Source: Nocardia aurantiaca (lineage in GTDB: Bacteria > Actinomycetota > Actinomycetes > Mycobacteriales > Mycobacteriaceae). Taken from it: a stretch of DNA of 64,000 nucleotides. The DNA is taken from assembly GCF_009708175.1 (NCBI RefSeq), contig NZ_WMBB01000013.1, positions 62,001-126,000 on the forward strand. Reading direction: 5' to 3'. The translations under genes were made by a program, and so were the position numbers. Positions 8,732 through 16,323 of this stretch are shown in pieces; the first letter of the stretch is position 1; each line of letters begins with the position of its first letter. The notes beneath the pieces were generated by a model. The model saw only the letters and a list, made by a program, of their open reading frames with translations. It did not search any database and was not told the DNA's origin.

Positions 8732-9445
8732 GTGATCATTGGGCAAATCGGGTCGACCGCGATCCTCGCGGCCGGGGACTCGGCCGACTCCTCCAGCTTC
8801 TCCGCCGGCACCCTCCTGATTCCAGCAGCCGGCGTGGTGCTGCTGGTCGTGGGCCTCGTGCTGCGAAACCGCACGAAGGCGACACCCGCGGCCGAAGGGA
8901 CCGGCTCGACCGGAATGCCCAAGCACACCGGAACCATCGTCGCCATCGCGGGCGTGCTGGTGCTGGCCCTCGGGCTGGTCGCCACCGTCTCGAACAGCAC
9001 CACCTCGAGCACCCACGATCCCGAACTCGCCGTGGGCAACTGCGTGACGTCCAGCGACTACCGCGGCGCCCAGATCGGCAAGATCCACCCCACCTCATGT
9101 GACGACCGCGCCGCCGTCTACGAACTGGCCGCCTCGGTGACCAACGGCGCCACCTGCCCCGACGGGAAGCTCCGGGACGCGGGCTACTTCGTGCTCACCG
9201 ACGGCAAACACTCGCTGTGCTTCGCCCCCAATGTCAAGGTGGGCGACTGCTATTCGATGCAGGCCGACGTCAACCAGATCACCCCGATCGACTGCGCCAG
9301 CAAGAACGGGCCGGGCGTCACGGTCCAGATCGGCGGACGCTTCGACGGCACCACCGATACGAGCAAGTGCCCCATCCCCGCCGGCGCGACGATCACGCCG
9401 CAACCCGCGCGCGTGGTGTGCTGGCAGCCGGTCACACCGCACTGA
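8732..9445 (+). CDS. Two-helix membrane protein with cysteine-rich exported domain
   Basis: A 237-residue protein of unknown function. Two hydrophobic helices lie near the N terminus (about residues 27-45, LLIPAAGVVLLVVGLVL, and 68-86, IVAIAGVLVLALGLVAT). They are followed by a domain of about 140 residues with regularly spaced cysteines (GNCVTS, TSCDD, ATCPDG, SLCFAPNV, GDCYS, DCAS, KCPIP, VCWQP). The pattern resembles the LppU-type extracytoplasmic domains of actinomycetes that follow a membrane anchor; this assignment is tentative. The GTG at 8732 has GGAAGGA upstream. A strong hairpin lies just after the stop. Confidence 0.75.
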   Translation: MIIGQIGSTAILAAGDSADSSSFSAGTLLIPAAGVVLLVVGLVLRNRTKATPAAEGTGSTGMPKHTGTIVAIAGVLVLALGLVATVSNSTTSSTHDPELAVGNCVTSSDYRGAQIGKIHPTSCDDRAAVYELAASVTNGATCPDGKLRDAGYFVLTDGKHSLCFAPNVKVGDCYSMQADVNQITPIDCASKNGPGVTVQIGGRFDGTTDTSKCPIPAGATITPQPARVVCWQPVTPH

Positions 9446-9458
9446 TCCGGACAGGCGG

Positions 9459-9495
9459 CGAAGGGCCCCGGCGGTCACACCGCCGGGGCCCTTCG
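9459..9495. terminator. Bidirectional terminator hairpin
   Basis: A perfect 17-bp inverted repeat (9459-9475 and 9479-9495) with a three-base loop. It lies between the convergent membrane-protein gene and the GAPDH gene. It has no long T run, which is usual for high-GC actinomycetes. Confidence 0.85.
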
Positions 9496-9508
9496 TCACA
9501 TCGATCGG

Positions 9509-10993
9509 CTAGCCCGCCGCGACGGGCGCGGGCATGCTCTCGGCGAGGTCCCGCTCGCCCAGCCGCGGATAGGTCGGGTACTCGATGCCCGAGATGTACT
9601 GCACGGTCCGCACGACCTGGCACGAGTAGCCGAATTCGTTGTCGTACCAGAGATACAGGATCGCGGTGTCGCCATCCACGATGGCGGCATTGGCATCCAC
9701 GATCGAGGCCGCCCGGGAACCGATGAAGTCACTCGACACCACATCGGTCGCCGCGGTGAAGTCGAGGTTGCGACTCAACGGACCCGACAGCGACACCTGC
9801 CGCAGGTACTCGAGCACCTCGGCCTTCGTGGTCTCCCGCTTCAGCTGCAGATTCAAAATCGCGACCGAGACATCCGGCGTGGGAACGCGAATCGAGCTGC
9901 CGGTGATCTTGGCCTGGAAGTCCGGCATGGCCTTCTTCACCGCGGACTGGGCGCCGGTCTCGGTGAGCACCAGGTTGAACGGCGCGGACCGCCCGCGGCG
10001 ATCGGACCGGTGGAAGTTGTCCAGCAGGTTCTGGTCATTGGTGAACGAGTGCACCGTCTCCACGTGACCGCGCACGATTCCGAACTCGTCGTCCATCGCC
10101 TTCAGCGGCGGCACGATCGCGTTGGTGGTGCACGAGGCACACGAGTAGATCTGCTCGGACAGGTCCAGCCCGCGGTGGTTGACGCCGTGCACGATGTTCG
10201 GCACATCGCCCTTACCGGGCGCGGTGAGCACGACCTTCGCGATGCCCGGGCGCAGGTGCTGCTCGAGGCCCGCGCGGTCGCGCCACTTGCCGGTGTTGTC
10301 GATGAGGATCGCGTCGTTGATCCCGTACTCGGTGTAGTCGATGGCGGCCGGGGAATCGCTGTAGATGAAGCGGATCACATTGCCGTTGGCGATGATGGTG
10401 CTGTTCTCGGTGTCGACCTTGATGGTCCCGTTGAACTGCCCGTGCACCGAATCACGCCGCAGCAGCGACGCGCGCTTGGCCAGATCGCCTTCACCGCCCT
10501 TGCGCACCACGACCGCCCGCAGGTTCAGCCCGTTTCCGGAACCGACCTTCTCGATGAGCAGGCGGGCCACCAGACGGCCGATGCGGCCGAAGCCGTACAG
10601 CACCACATCCCGCGGGCCCTGCGGCTCGGACTTGTTGCCGTCGATCACGTCGGCCAGCACGGTGGCGGTGAACTCGGCGATCGACAGCCCGCGATCATCG
10701 GTGCGGTAGGCCATCACCAGGCGGCCCAGGTCGATCTTGCTCGGGCCCAGATCCAGCCCGCTCAGCACCTCGAGGAAGGGCAGCGTCTCGTCGATCGACA
10801 GCTCCTCGCCCTCGATCTGCCGCGCGAACCGATGCGTGCGCAGAATGCTGATCACCGATTTGTTCACCAGCGAACGGCTGTGCAGCAGAATCGTCACCCC
10901 CTTGTCCCGATACAGCCTGCCGATAATCGGAATCATCGCCTCCGCCGCGGCCTCGTGAGCGTTCCAGCGGTCAAGATGTTCGGTAGTCAACAC
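9509..10993 (-). CDS. gap: Glyceraldehyde-3-phosphate dehydrogenase with N-terminal extension
   Basis: A 494-residue GAPDH family enzyme. A Rossmann motif, LYGFGRIGRLVARLL, begins only after about 130 extra N-terminal residues (WNAHEAAAEAMIPIIGRLYR onward). The catalytic cysteine segment SCASCTTNAI, the following NLVLTETGAQSA region and the C-terminal WYDNEFGYSCQVV are all intact. This long architecture matches corynebacterial GapB, which works mainly with NAD(P) in the gluconeogenic direction; that role is inferred by family. The start is GTG at 10993 or TTG at 10990, with AAGGA close upstream of both. It is convergent with the membrane-protein gene. Confidence 0.92.
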   Translation of the reverse strand: MLTTEHLDRWNAHEAAAEAMIPIIGRLYRDKGVTILLHSRSLVNKSVISILRTHRFARQIEGEELSIDETLPFLEVLSGLDLGPSKIDLGRLVMAYRTDDRGLSIAEFTATVLADVIDGNKSEPQGPRDVVLYGFGRIGRLVARLLIEKVGSGNGLNLRAVVVRKGGEGDLAKRASLLRRDSVHGQFNGTIKVDTENSTIIANGNVIRFIYSDSPAAIDYTEYGINDAILIDNTGKWRDRAGLEQHLRPGIAKVVLTAPGKGDVPNIVHGVNHRGLDLSEQIYSCASCTTNAIVPPLKAMDDEFGIVRGHVETVHSFTNDQNLLDNFHRSDRRGRSAPFNLVLTETGAQSAVKKAMPDFQAKITGSSIRVPTPDVSVAILNLQLKRETTKAEVLEYLRQVSLSGPLSRNLDFTAATDVVSSDFIGSRAASIVDANAAIVDGDTAILYLWYDNEFGYSCQVVRTVQYISGIEYPTYPRLGERDLAESMPAPVAAG

Positions 10994-11157
10994 AAGTCCT
11001 TGGGGGTGTCCTGGATCGGTACGTAGACCGATGCTATCCAGCCCCGCGGTATCACAAACTCCGGATACCCGCATGTGAGATCCAGGTCGCGCTGGTGAGC
11101 CCGCTTCGTCGATCCCGCCGGGACCACCACAGCGGAGCGACGGCATGCGGCTTCAGG

Positions 11158-11460
11158 TCATCGAGGCTCCCACGGCCCGTGCACCTGATCCCGGCGATAC
11201 AGGAACCGTTCCAGCGAAACCGCAAGCGCCTCTTCATCGTTGCGCGGTGGATTCGCCACCCGAAACGTATCGAACCCAGCCCATCCCACCGCCGCAGCAC
11301 AGCGGCGTGATCCGCGGCGTCGAGATCACCGGTTGCCCGCGCCCCACCGGTTCAGCAGGTGCGGCACCAGCCATGGATGCGGCGTCGGCACGAGCGCGCC
11401 GACAGTGACGGCCGCCGCGCGCACGACGACCGCCCTGCCCGGTCCTACTGCGACGAGATC
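11158..11460 (-). pseudogene. Possible decayed coding remnant
   Basis: On the minus strand one frame looks coding but is broken. From about 11444 it reads TVGALVPTPHPWLVPHLLNR to a TGA at 11326-11328. The same frame later gives GFDTFRVANPPRNDEEALAV, then LERFLYRRDQVHGPWEPR and a TGA at 11158-11160. Between them a second frame is protein-like (TGDLDAADHAAVLRRWDGLG), so two frameshifts or a stop may have disrupted one gene. I do not recognise the family. It lies downstream of the small secreted gene at 11445-11684 and overlaps its last codons. Confidence 0.3.
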
Positions 11461-11684
11461 CCGCTGAGCACCCCGCCCACGTACCCGCCGCCGAACGCGC
11501 TCCCGAGCCCCGCCGCCGCACTGCCGACATCCACGGACCCGTTCCCCACGGCGTTCCCCAGATCCGCGGCCGACCCGGGCGTGATGTCCACGTCCTGCAG
11601 CGGAATCCCTTCCGCCGCAGCCGTTCCGAAGCTGGCTCCGAACAGAGCGCAGGCCGCAGCACCCACAAGAATGGTTCGTTTCAT
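11445..11684 (-). CDS. Small secreted Gly/Ala-rich protein
   Basis: A 79-residue protein with a clear Sec signal peptide (MKRTILVGAAACALFGASFG, cleavage probably after TAAAE). The mature chain of about 50 residues is rich in Gly, Ser, Ala and Val (DLGNAVGNGSVDVGSAAAGL, then GSAFGGGYVGGVLSG). Such glycine-rich exported peptides are common and uncharacterised in Nocardia. AAGAGGAAC lies upstream of the ATG. It is divergent from the glycine-zipper secreted protein at 11995-12594, so the two may share regulation. No enzyme motif is visible. Confidence 0.78.
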   Translation of the reverse strand: MKRTILVGAAACALFGASFGTAAAEGIPLQDVDITPGSAADLGNAVGNGSVDVGSAAAGLGSAFGGGYVGGVLSGISSQ

Positions 11685-11994
11685 AGATCTGTTCCTCTTA
11701 TCCAGTGCCGAAGCGGGTGCATTCTTCCCGCTCCGCGCGCCAGAGCATATGAAACATAACTAATTCACATGAGCGTTTTGGACCATTTGGTCTCCCACCT
11801 CCACGCATCCCGCCCACCCCGCGCGGATTCCACCGATTAGCGAATAAATCGCCGACCGGCCCGAGCCACCCCGCCACCTTGCCGAATCCTCATAGCTGCC
11901 AACACGTTGTGCGAACCCGGTCACATTTCCGTTGTGCCCCGCAACCCACCACCGATTGTGGGATGACACCCCGCAGCACCCGGAGAGGCAGACC
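11685..11994. other. Divergent promoter region
   Basis: These 310 bases separate two divergent genes for small secreted proteins. The stretch at 11740-11770 is AT-rich and a plausible promoter for the minus-strand gene. I see no coding frame and no long repeat. Confidence 0.4.
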
Positions 11995-12594
11995 ATGGCA
12001 GGACGACACCGCGCACCGAGCAAGCCCCACAGGTTCCTCCTCGGCCTCCCTGTAGCCGCAGTCGTCCCCGCAGCGGTAGGCATAGCCACCGCAGCCCCGG
12101 CCACCGCCCAGCCCGCCGCTGTCACCGATTCGGTCGCGGCCACCCAGTGGGCTTCGCTCACCGAAACAACCGCGACCCCGCCGGCCGCCGTCAACGAGCC
12201 GTCAACCCCGCTCAGCTTCTCCCCCGACGCGGCAACCGCTTCCCCGGCAATCGACTCGTTCGCCCCTGCCACCCCCGAGCAGGTGCGAGAGGCGGCCGCG
12301 ATCGCCTCCGCGACCCCCATCGCCAGCCCCATCGAAAACGCCACCTACATCGGCCAAACCGCAGGCCAAATCCTCGGCGGCATCACCGGCGCCGTCCTCG
12401 GCGGCTCGGCCGGCACGGCCCTGGCGACCCCTCTCGCCGCCATGACCGGCGGCCTCGCCGTCCCCATCGGCACCATCGGCGGCGCCGTGATCGGCGGTGT
12501 AGCAGGCACCTACATCGGCTACTACGCCGGCTCCTTCGCCGGTTCCTGGGTAGCCGAACAAGCCCCTCAGATCATTCCCGACGTCCTGCCGTAA
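11995..12594 (+). CDS. Secreted or membrane-inserting glycine-zipper protein
   Basis: A 199-residue exported protein. A basic N terminus (MAGRHRAPSKPHRF) and a hydrophobic helix ending in ATAAPATAQP form the signal peptide. A long Ala/Pro/Thr-rich low-complexity linker follows. The last 80 residues form a glycine-zipper region (GQTAGQILGGITGAVLGGSA, then GTIGGAVIGGVAGTYIGYYA) that could insert in a membrane or oligomerise. GGAGAGG lies upstream of the ATG at 11995. Proteins of this plan are frequent and uncharacterised in Nocardia and Rhodococcus; an envelope role is inference. Confidence 0.8.
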   Translation: MAGRHRAPSKPHRFLLGLPVAAVVPAAVGIATAAPATAQPAAVTDSVAATQWASLTETTATPPAAVNEPSTPLSFSPDAATASPAIDSFAPATPEQVREAAAIASATPIASPIENATYIGQTAGQILGGITGAVLGGSAGTALATPLAAMTGGLAVPIGTIGGAVIGGVAGTYIGYYAGSFAGSWVAEQAPQIIPDVLP

Positions 12595-12655
12595 CGGGGG
12601 CGTCTACGGCCGAATCTCGTTCCGGCCGAATATATTTCGCGATTTCAGAGCGATA

Positions 12656-12850
12656 TCACGGTGCGCACGTGGCGGCGTCGACGAATCGATCCGTGACTAC
12701 CTCGAGGTCGCGGCCGGCGGCGGCGATGATCAGCAGGCCCATCCCCACTCCCCGGTGCACGCCCGCCGCGCCGAGCACGGCGATCTTCTCCAGCGCCCGC
12801 TGTCGACCGCTGGCCTGGGCGACGGCGACCGCTGCGAAGACCCGGGCCAT
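12656..12850 (-). CDS. Possible 64-residue hypothetical protein
   Basis: A minus-strand frame just downstream of the thiolase gene with strong GC-ending codon bias. It gives a plausible chain (RVFAAVAVAQASGRQRALEK, then GVGMGLLIIAAAGRDLEVVT). Its only ATG lies in the loop of the perfect hairpin at 12831-12867 and has no ribosome site, so it may be a remnant rather than a translated gene. No family recognised. Confidence 0.28.
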   Translation of the reverse strand: MARVFAAVAVAQASGRQRALEKIAVLGAAGVHRGVGMGLLIIAAAGRDLEVVTDRFVDAATCAP

Positions 12851-12867
12851 GCCCGGGTCTTCGCAGC
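12831..12867. terminator. Strong hairpin after the thiolase gene
   Basis: A perfect 17-bp inverted repeat (12831-12847 and 12851-12867) with a CAT loop. It begins nine bases after the thiolase stop, reading on the minus strand. It is probably the transcription terminator of the DUF35-thiolase operon. Confidence 0.75.
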
Positions 12868-12875
12868 AAGCCGGG

Positions 12876-14078
12876 TCAGCGGGTGGCGATGATCGCCGAA
12901 CCGTGACCGAAAAGACCTTGATTCACCGCGATGCCCGCGCGGGCGTTCTCCACCTGTCGCCCGTCGGCCCGGCCGCGCAACTGCCACGTGAGCTCGCAGA
13001 CCTGGGCGATGGCCTGCGCGGGAATCGCCTCACCGAAACAGGCGAGCCCACCACTGGGATTCACCGGCACCCGTCCGCCCAATGTGGTTGCGCCGCTGCG
13101 CAGCAATTCCTCCGCGCCGCCGGTTTCACAGAGCCCGATGTCCTCGTACCAGTCCAATTCCAGAGCGGTCGACAGGTCGTAGACCTCCGCGAAGGACAGG
13201 TCGGCGGGCCCGAGCCCGGCCTCTTCATAGGCGGCGTGCGCGATGGCGGAACGGAACGCACGCGGCGGGGGCTCGACGGCCACGGCGGAGTCCGTCGCGA
13301 AGTCCGGCAGATCGAGGACGGTCTTCGGGAACGTCGGCGTGACCGTCGACAGCGCCCGGATCCGGACCGGGTCGGCGATACCGTGCCGACGCGCGTAATC
13401 CATGGATGTCAGCACCAGCGCTGCCCCGCCGTCGCTGGTCGCGCAGATGTCGAGCAGCCGCAGCGGATCCGACACGATCGCCGAGGCGGCGACCTCTTCG
13501 GCCGAAACCTCCTTGCGATACCGGGCGTTCGGGTTGTTCAGCCCGTGCCTGGCGTTCTTCACCTTGACCGCGGCGAAATCCTCGAGCGTGGCGCCGTGCA
13601 GCGCCATCCGGCGGCGGGCGTAGAGCGCGAAGTAGATGGGGTTGGTGGCGCCGAGCAGATGGAACCGCAGCCAGTCCGGATCATCGCGGCGCTCACCGCC
13701 GACCGGCTGGAAGAAGCCCTTCGGGGTGGTATCCGCGCCGATCACCAGCGCCACGTCGGTCAACCCGGCCAGGATCTGGGCGCGCGCATTGGCAATGGCC
13801 TGTGCGCCGGAAGCGCAGGCGGCGTAGCTGCTCGAGATCCGCGCACCCGACCAGCCCAGCGCCTGGGCGAAGGTCGCACCGGAGACGAAACCCGGGTATC
13901 CGTTGCGGATGGTGTCCGCACCGGCGATATAGCCGACATCGAGGTGGCTCACCCCGGCATCGGCCAGCGCCGCACGCGCCGCGACCAGTCCGTACTCGAC
14001 GAAATTCCGTCCCCACTTGCCCCACGGGTGCATGCCCGCGCCGAGGACGGCAATGTCGCGATCGTTGGTGTCAGTCAT
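12876..14078 (-). CDS. Thiolase-superfamily protein (SCP-x/lipid-transfer type)
   Basis: A 400-residue thiolase-fold protein of the actinobacterial lipid-transfer (Ltp) group. These enzymes act in side-chain degradation of sterols and other acyl-CoAs, often with a DUF35 partner. The N-terminal active-site segment SYAACASGAQAIANARAQIL supplies the candidate catalytic Cys. The C-terminal region reads VNPSGGLACFGEAIPAQAIA, so the usual His of the thiolase GHP motif is replaced, which favours a non-classical activity such as retro-aldol cleavage. GLFGHGSAIIATR ends the protein. It overlaps the upstream DUF35 gene by eight bases, implying translational coupling. Substrate unknown. Confidence 0.88.
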   Translation of the reverse strand: MTDTNDRDIAVLGAGMHPWGKWGRNFVEYGLVAARAALADAGVSHLDVGYIAGADTIRNGYPGFVSGATFAQALGWSGARISSSYAACASGAQAIANARAQILAGLTDVALVIGADTTPKGFFQPVGGERRDDPDWLRFHLLGATNPIYFALYARRRMALHGATLEDFAAVKVKNARHGLNNPNARYRKEVSAEEVAASAIVSDPLRLLDICATSDGGAALVLTSMDYARRHGIADPVRIRALSTVTPTFPKTVLDLPDFATDSAVAVEPPPRAFRSAIAHAAYEEAGLGPADLSFAEVYDLSTALELDWYEDIGLCETGGAEELLRSGATTLGGRVPVNPSGGLACFGEAIPAQAIAQVCELTWQLRGRADGRQVENARAGIAVNQGLFGHGSAIIATR

Positions 14079-14517
14079 TGACCGGCCTCCACATCCACAC
14101 CGTGTGCTCCGCCTCGTCGTCCTCGTACAGCGTGCCGACGGCCAGCTCGACAGGCATGCCGACGGCCAGGTCGTCCACCGTGAACCCGCGCACGACCTGC
14201 CCGAGAATCACCATCTGCTCGACCTCGAGCTCGACCGCCGCGACGACATACGGTTCGAATGGATCAGCCGAGACGTACGGCGCGGGCGGTTTGTACCGCG
14301 CATCCGCGTACGACCAGATCCGGCCGCGCGTGGAGAACAGATACTCGACGAGCTCGGACCCGTCCTTCGGACCGGCGCACTGAGGATTCCGGCAGGCCAG
14401 CTCGTTCTTCGGGAAGTACGGTGTGCCGCAAACATCGCAGCGACTTCCCAGGAGCCGCACCACACCGTCATCCGCGGTGAACCAGTCGGCCACAGCGGGG
14501 CGTTGTTCTTTCTGCAC
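14071..14517 (-). CDS. DUF35 / zinc-ribbon OB-fold partner protein
   Basis: A 148-residue protein with an N-terminal zinc ribbon (CDVCGTPYFPKNELACRNPQ, a CxxC...CxxxxC pattern) and an OB-fold region (RIWSYADARYKPPAPYVSAD). DUF35 proteins bind thiolase-like partners and form obligate complexes, for example with Ltp2 in steroid side-chain cleavage. The neighbouring thiolase gene starts within the last eight bases of this one, so the two products probably form such a complex. The GTG at 14517 is the best start but has only a weak ribosome site. It is the first gene of the operon, divergent from the EF-G relic. Confidence 0.88.
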   Translation of the reverse strand: MQKEQRPAVADWFTADDGVVRLLGSRCDVCGTPYFPKNELACRNPQCAGPKDGSELVEYLFSTRGRIWSYADARYKPPAPYVSADPFEPYVVAAVELEVEQMVILGQVVRGFTVDDLAVGMPVELAVGTLYEDDEAEHTVWMWRPVND

Positions 14518-14648
14518 AGCCCCGACGGTATAGGAACACGTTCTATTTTGGGGCCGAATTCCGCTCCAGCGATCCGCGACCAGAGGTACCGTGACTCCAG
14601 ATTGAGGATGCGCCGCCGCCTCGAGTCGATCTGGAGTACCACAACGCG

Positions 14649-15431
14649 ATGGGCACCGAAGCCATTGACCCACAGTCGATCCGCAACGTCACGATCATCG
14701 GTCATCCCGACGAGACAACACGCGTGATCCACCGACTGCACCGCCGCTTCGGCAAGGCCGGGTCCGGCACGACGACCACGATCCGTTGGACGACAGGCCG
14801 CGTAGAGCACACGATTCGCGTCACCGAGCTATCGAGCCACGCACCCATCGCAGATTTGGAGCGCTCCATTCGCGTAGCCGACGGAGTGATCGCAGTCGTC
14901 CATGCCGCCGCAACCAGCGCCCCGCGCCTCGAGACAATCCTGCGAGTCGCCGACGACCACCAGGTCGCCCGGCTCTGCCTGATCACCGGACTCGAGCACC
15001 CCGCCGCCACCTTCGACCGCCACGTCCGAAAGATCACCGATATTCGCGGCGCTGTCCCGGTGCCGCTGCAGCTCCCTATCGGCATCGGCACCGATTTCGA
15101 AGGCGTCATCGACCTGGCCTCGATGTGGGCGCTGGGACCGCTGGCCGCCGAAATCCTCGGCAGCCACTGGAAAGTCGCCGAGCAGCACTATCGCAGCCTC
15201 ATCGAAACGGTCACCGCCCAAGCCCTGGATGCCTCCCGCGACCCGCGAGACGTCGAAGTGGACGAGCTGCATCACCGCATCCGCTGCCTCACCCGCATCG
15301 GTGACGTCGTCCCCGTCCTTTGCAGCGCAGCCCCCACCACTGACGACACGACCTCACTCCTGGACGCCATCGCCCGCTACTTGCCGTCCCCCTTGGACGT
15401 CTGCCAACCAGAACACGCCCTGGACTACTGA
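14649..15431 (+). CDS. Truncated EF-G-like protein lacking GTP-binding motifs
   Basis: A 260-residue protein aligning with the first (GTPase) domain of elongation factor G and ending where domain II would start. EF-G signatures outside the nucleotide site are clear: VPLQLPIGIGTDFEGVIDLA and the terminal ARYLPSPLDVCQPEH. All nucleotide-binding motifs are lost. The P loop is reduced to GHPDETT with no GK, the DTPGH motif reads TELSSH, and NKMD reads TGLE (residues 113-116). It is about 260 residues against about 700 for EF-G. No frameshift is seen, so it is either a relic with an intact frame or a repurposed non-GTPase factor. Confidence 0.75.
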   Translation: MGTEAIDPQSIRNVTIIGHPDETTRVIHRLHRRFGKAGSGTTTTIRWTTGRVEHTIRVTELSSHAPIADLERSIRVADGVIAVVHAAATSAPRLETILRVADDHQVARLCLITGLEHPAATFDRHVRKITDIRGAVPVPLQLPIGIGTDFEGVIDLASMWALGPLAAEILGSHWKVAEQHYRSLIETVTAQALDASRDPRDVEVDELHHRIRCLTRIGDVVPVLCSAAPTTDDTTSLLDAIARYLPSPLDVCQPEHALDY

Positions 15432-15468
15432 CAGCCGTCTCTCCCGAGCCGGCTGACCCTCGTTCAGG

Positions 15469-15600
15469 CCTATCGAACTGCGGTACAACCAGATTCGGCT
15501 TCACTCCGGAATGGACTATCGCACACTCAATGGAGTGGAGTCCGACTGGTTCGAGCGGAATCAGGCAGCTCGAGATAACCGAACCTCGCTGTCCGACAAA
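15469..15600 (+). mobile_element. IS3-family transposase C-terminal remnant (first)
   Basis: The plus-strand frame reads ELRYNQIRLHSGMDYRTLNG and then VESDWFERNQAA. This matches the consensus end of IS3-family transposases (YNxxRxHSxLGYRTPxxVExxWxxxxQAA). There is no upstream transposase sequence: the frame is closed by a TGA at 15454-15456 and everything before it belongs to the EF-G relic. The catalytic DDE residues are therefore gone. It marks an old insertion. Confidence 0.7.
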
Positions 15601-15636
15601 GTTCCGGCCCCTCCGAAAAGCGGATTCGGCCATACC

Positions 15637-16020
15637 TCAGCGGTTCCAGGTCCCGCCTGCTCGTGCGACGTGGCGGTGAAGGGCGGTGTAGTGGATGCCG
15701 AGGACGTCGGCGACCGCTGGACCCCCTCCGGTCCCGCCGTTGTCGCCGCAGCCGCCGTCGCCGCAGGTTCCGCCGTTGTCGCCGCAGTTGGCACCGTTGC
15801 AGCCACCATGGGGCGGGACCGGCGGAGGTGGCGGGGGTGCCGGGGCGACGGCATGACCGCCCCATCCCCAAGGCCGATCGACCTGCACTATGCCGGACAC
15901 CGGGGTCGGCGCGGCCACGGCCGGAACCGCCGCCATCACCGGAGTCGCCATCGCCACCGCCGCCGACGCGACCTCGGCGAACAGCTGACGCGTGATATTT
16001 CGGTAATTCTGGTTGGTCAT
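15637..16020 (-). CDS. Secreted Cys/Gly-rich protein with a chimeric C terminus
   Basis: A 127-residue protein counted from the third of three tandem ATGs, with GGAAAGG eight bases upstream. The N terminus is a signal peptide (FAEVASAAVAMATPVMAAVP). The middle has a proline run and a Cys-Gly repeat (GGCNGANCGDNGGTCGDGGC). The last 25 residues (VADVLGIHYTALHRHVARAG, ending GTWNR) look quite different: a helix-turn-helix-like stretch resembling the tail of actinobacterial integrases and recombinases. The join suggests the original secreted gene lost its end and was fused to a mobile-element remnant, next to the IS3 tail. Confidence 0.6.
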   Translation of the reverse strand: MTNQNYRNITRQLFAEVASAAVAMATPVMAAVPAVAAPTPVSGIVQVDRPWGWGGHAVAPAPPPPPPVPPHGGCNGANCGDNGGTCGDGGCGDNGGTGGGPAVADVLGIHYTALHRHVARAGGTWNR

Positions 16021-16323
16021 CATCATCGCCTTTCCTGCCGCGGGACACGGTCCAGGATCTAGCGGGCGATCAGGTCGCTGCTGGAGTCCGCCGCCGCCTT
16101 CTTCGGCGAGCGCGCCAGCGCTCTCAACTCGAGGCCGGTCGCCCGTATCAGTCTTTGCCGAGCACGTGGGCGAGCTGGCTCTGAACGCGCGGTCGATTGC
16201 GTGCTGGACCCCGTCGGACGCGGTGGCCATACCCCGGCCCGGAACCGAGCAAACCCGCGCGGTGTGCCTGGATCTCTCTACCGCCGGTCGCAGCGGGAAC
16301 ACCGCTACCACCCGCGCCCTGCC
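16021..16323. other. Intergenic stretch, no clear gene
   Basis: This 303-base segment lies between the chimeric secreted gene and the MFS fragment. A plus-strand frame crossing it (VFAEHVGELALNARSIACWT region, about 16150-16300) has somewhat protein-like composition, but its start has no ribosome site and it overlaps the MFS remnant. It may be another gene scrap; I cannot identify it. Confidence 0.35.

Noticed and set aside
12147..14081. A 644-codon plus-strand open frame opposite the thiolase gene
   Set aside because: It is the antisense of a clear thiolase gene with good motifs; its product is Arg/Gly/Gln-rich and without any domain.
15511..16062. A 183-codon plus-strand frame continuing from the IS3 remnant
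   Set aside because: Only its first 30 codons are transposase-like; the rest is antisense to the secreted Cys/Gly-rich gene.
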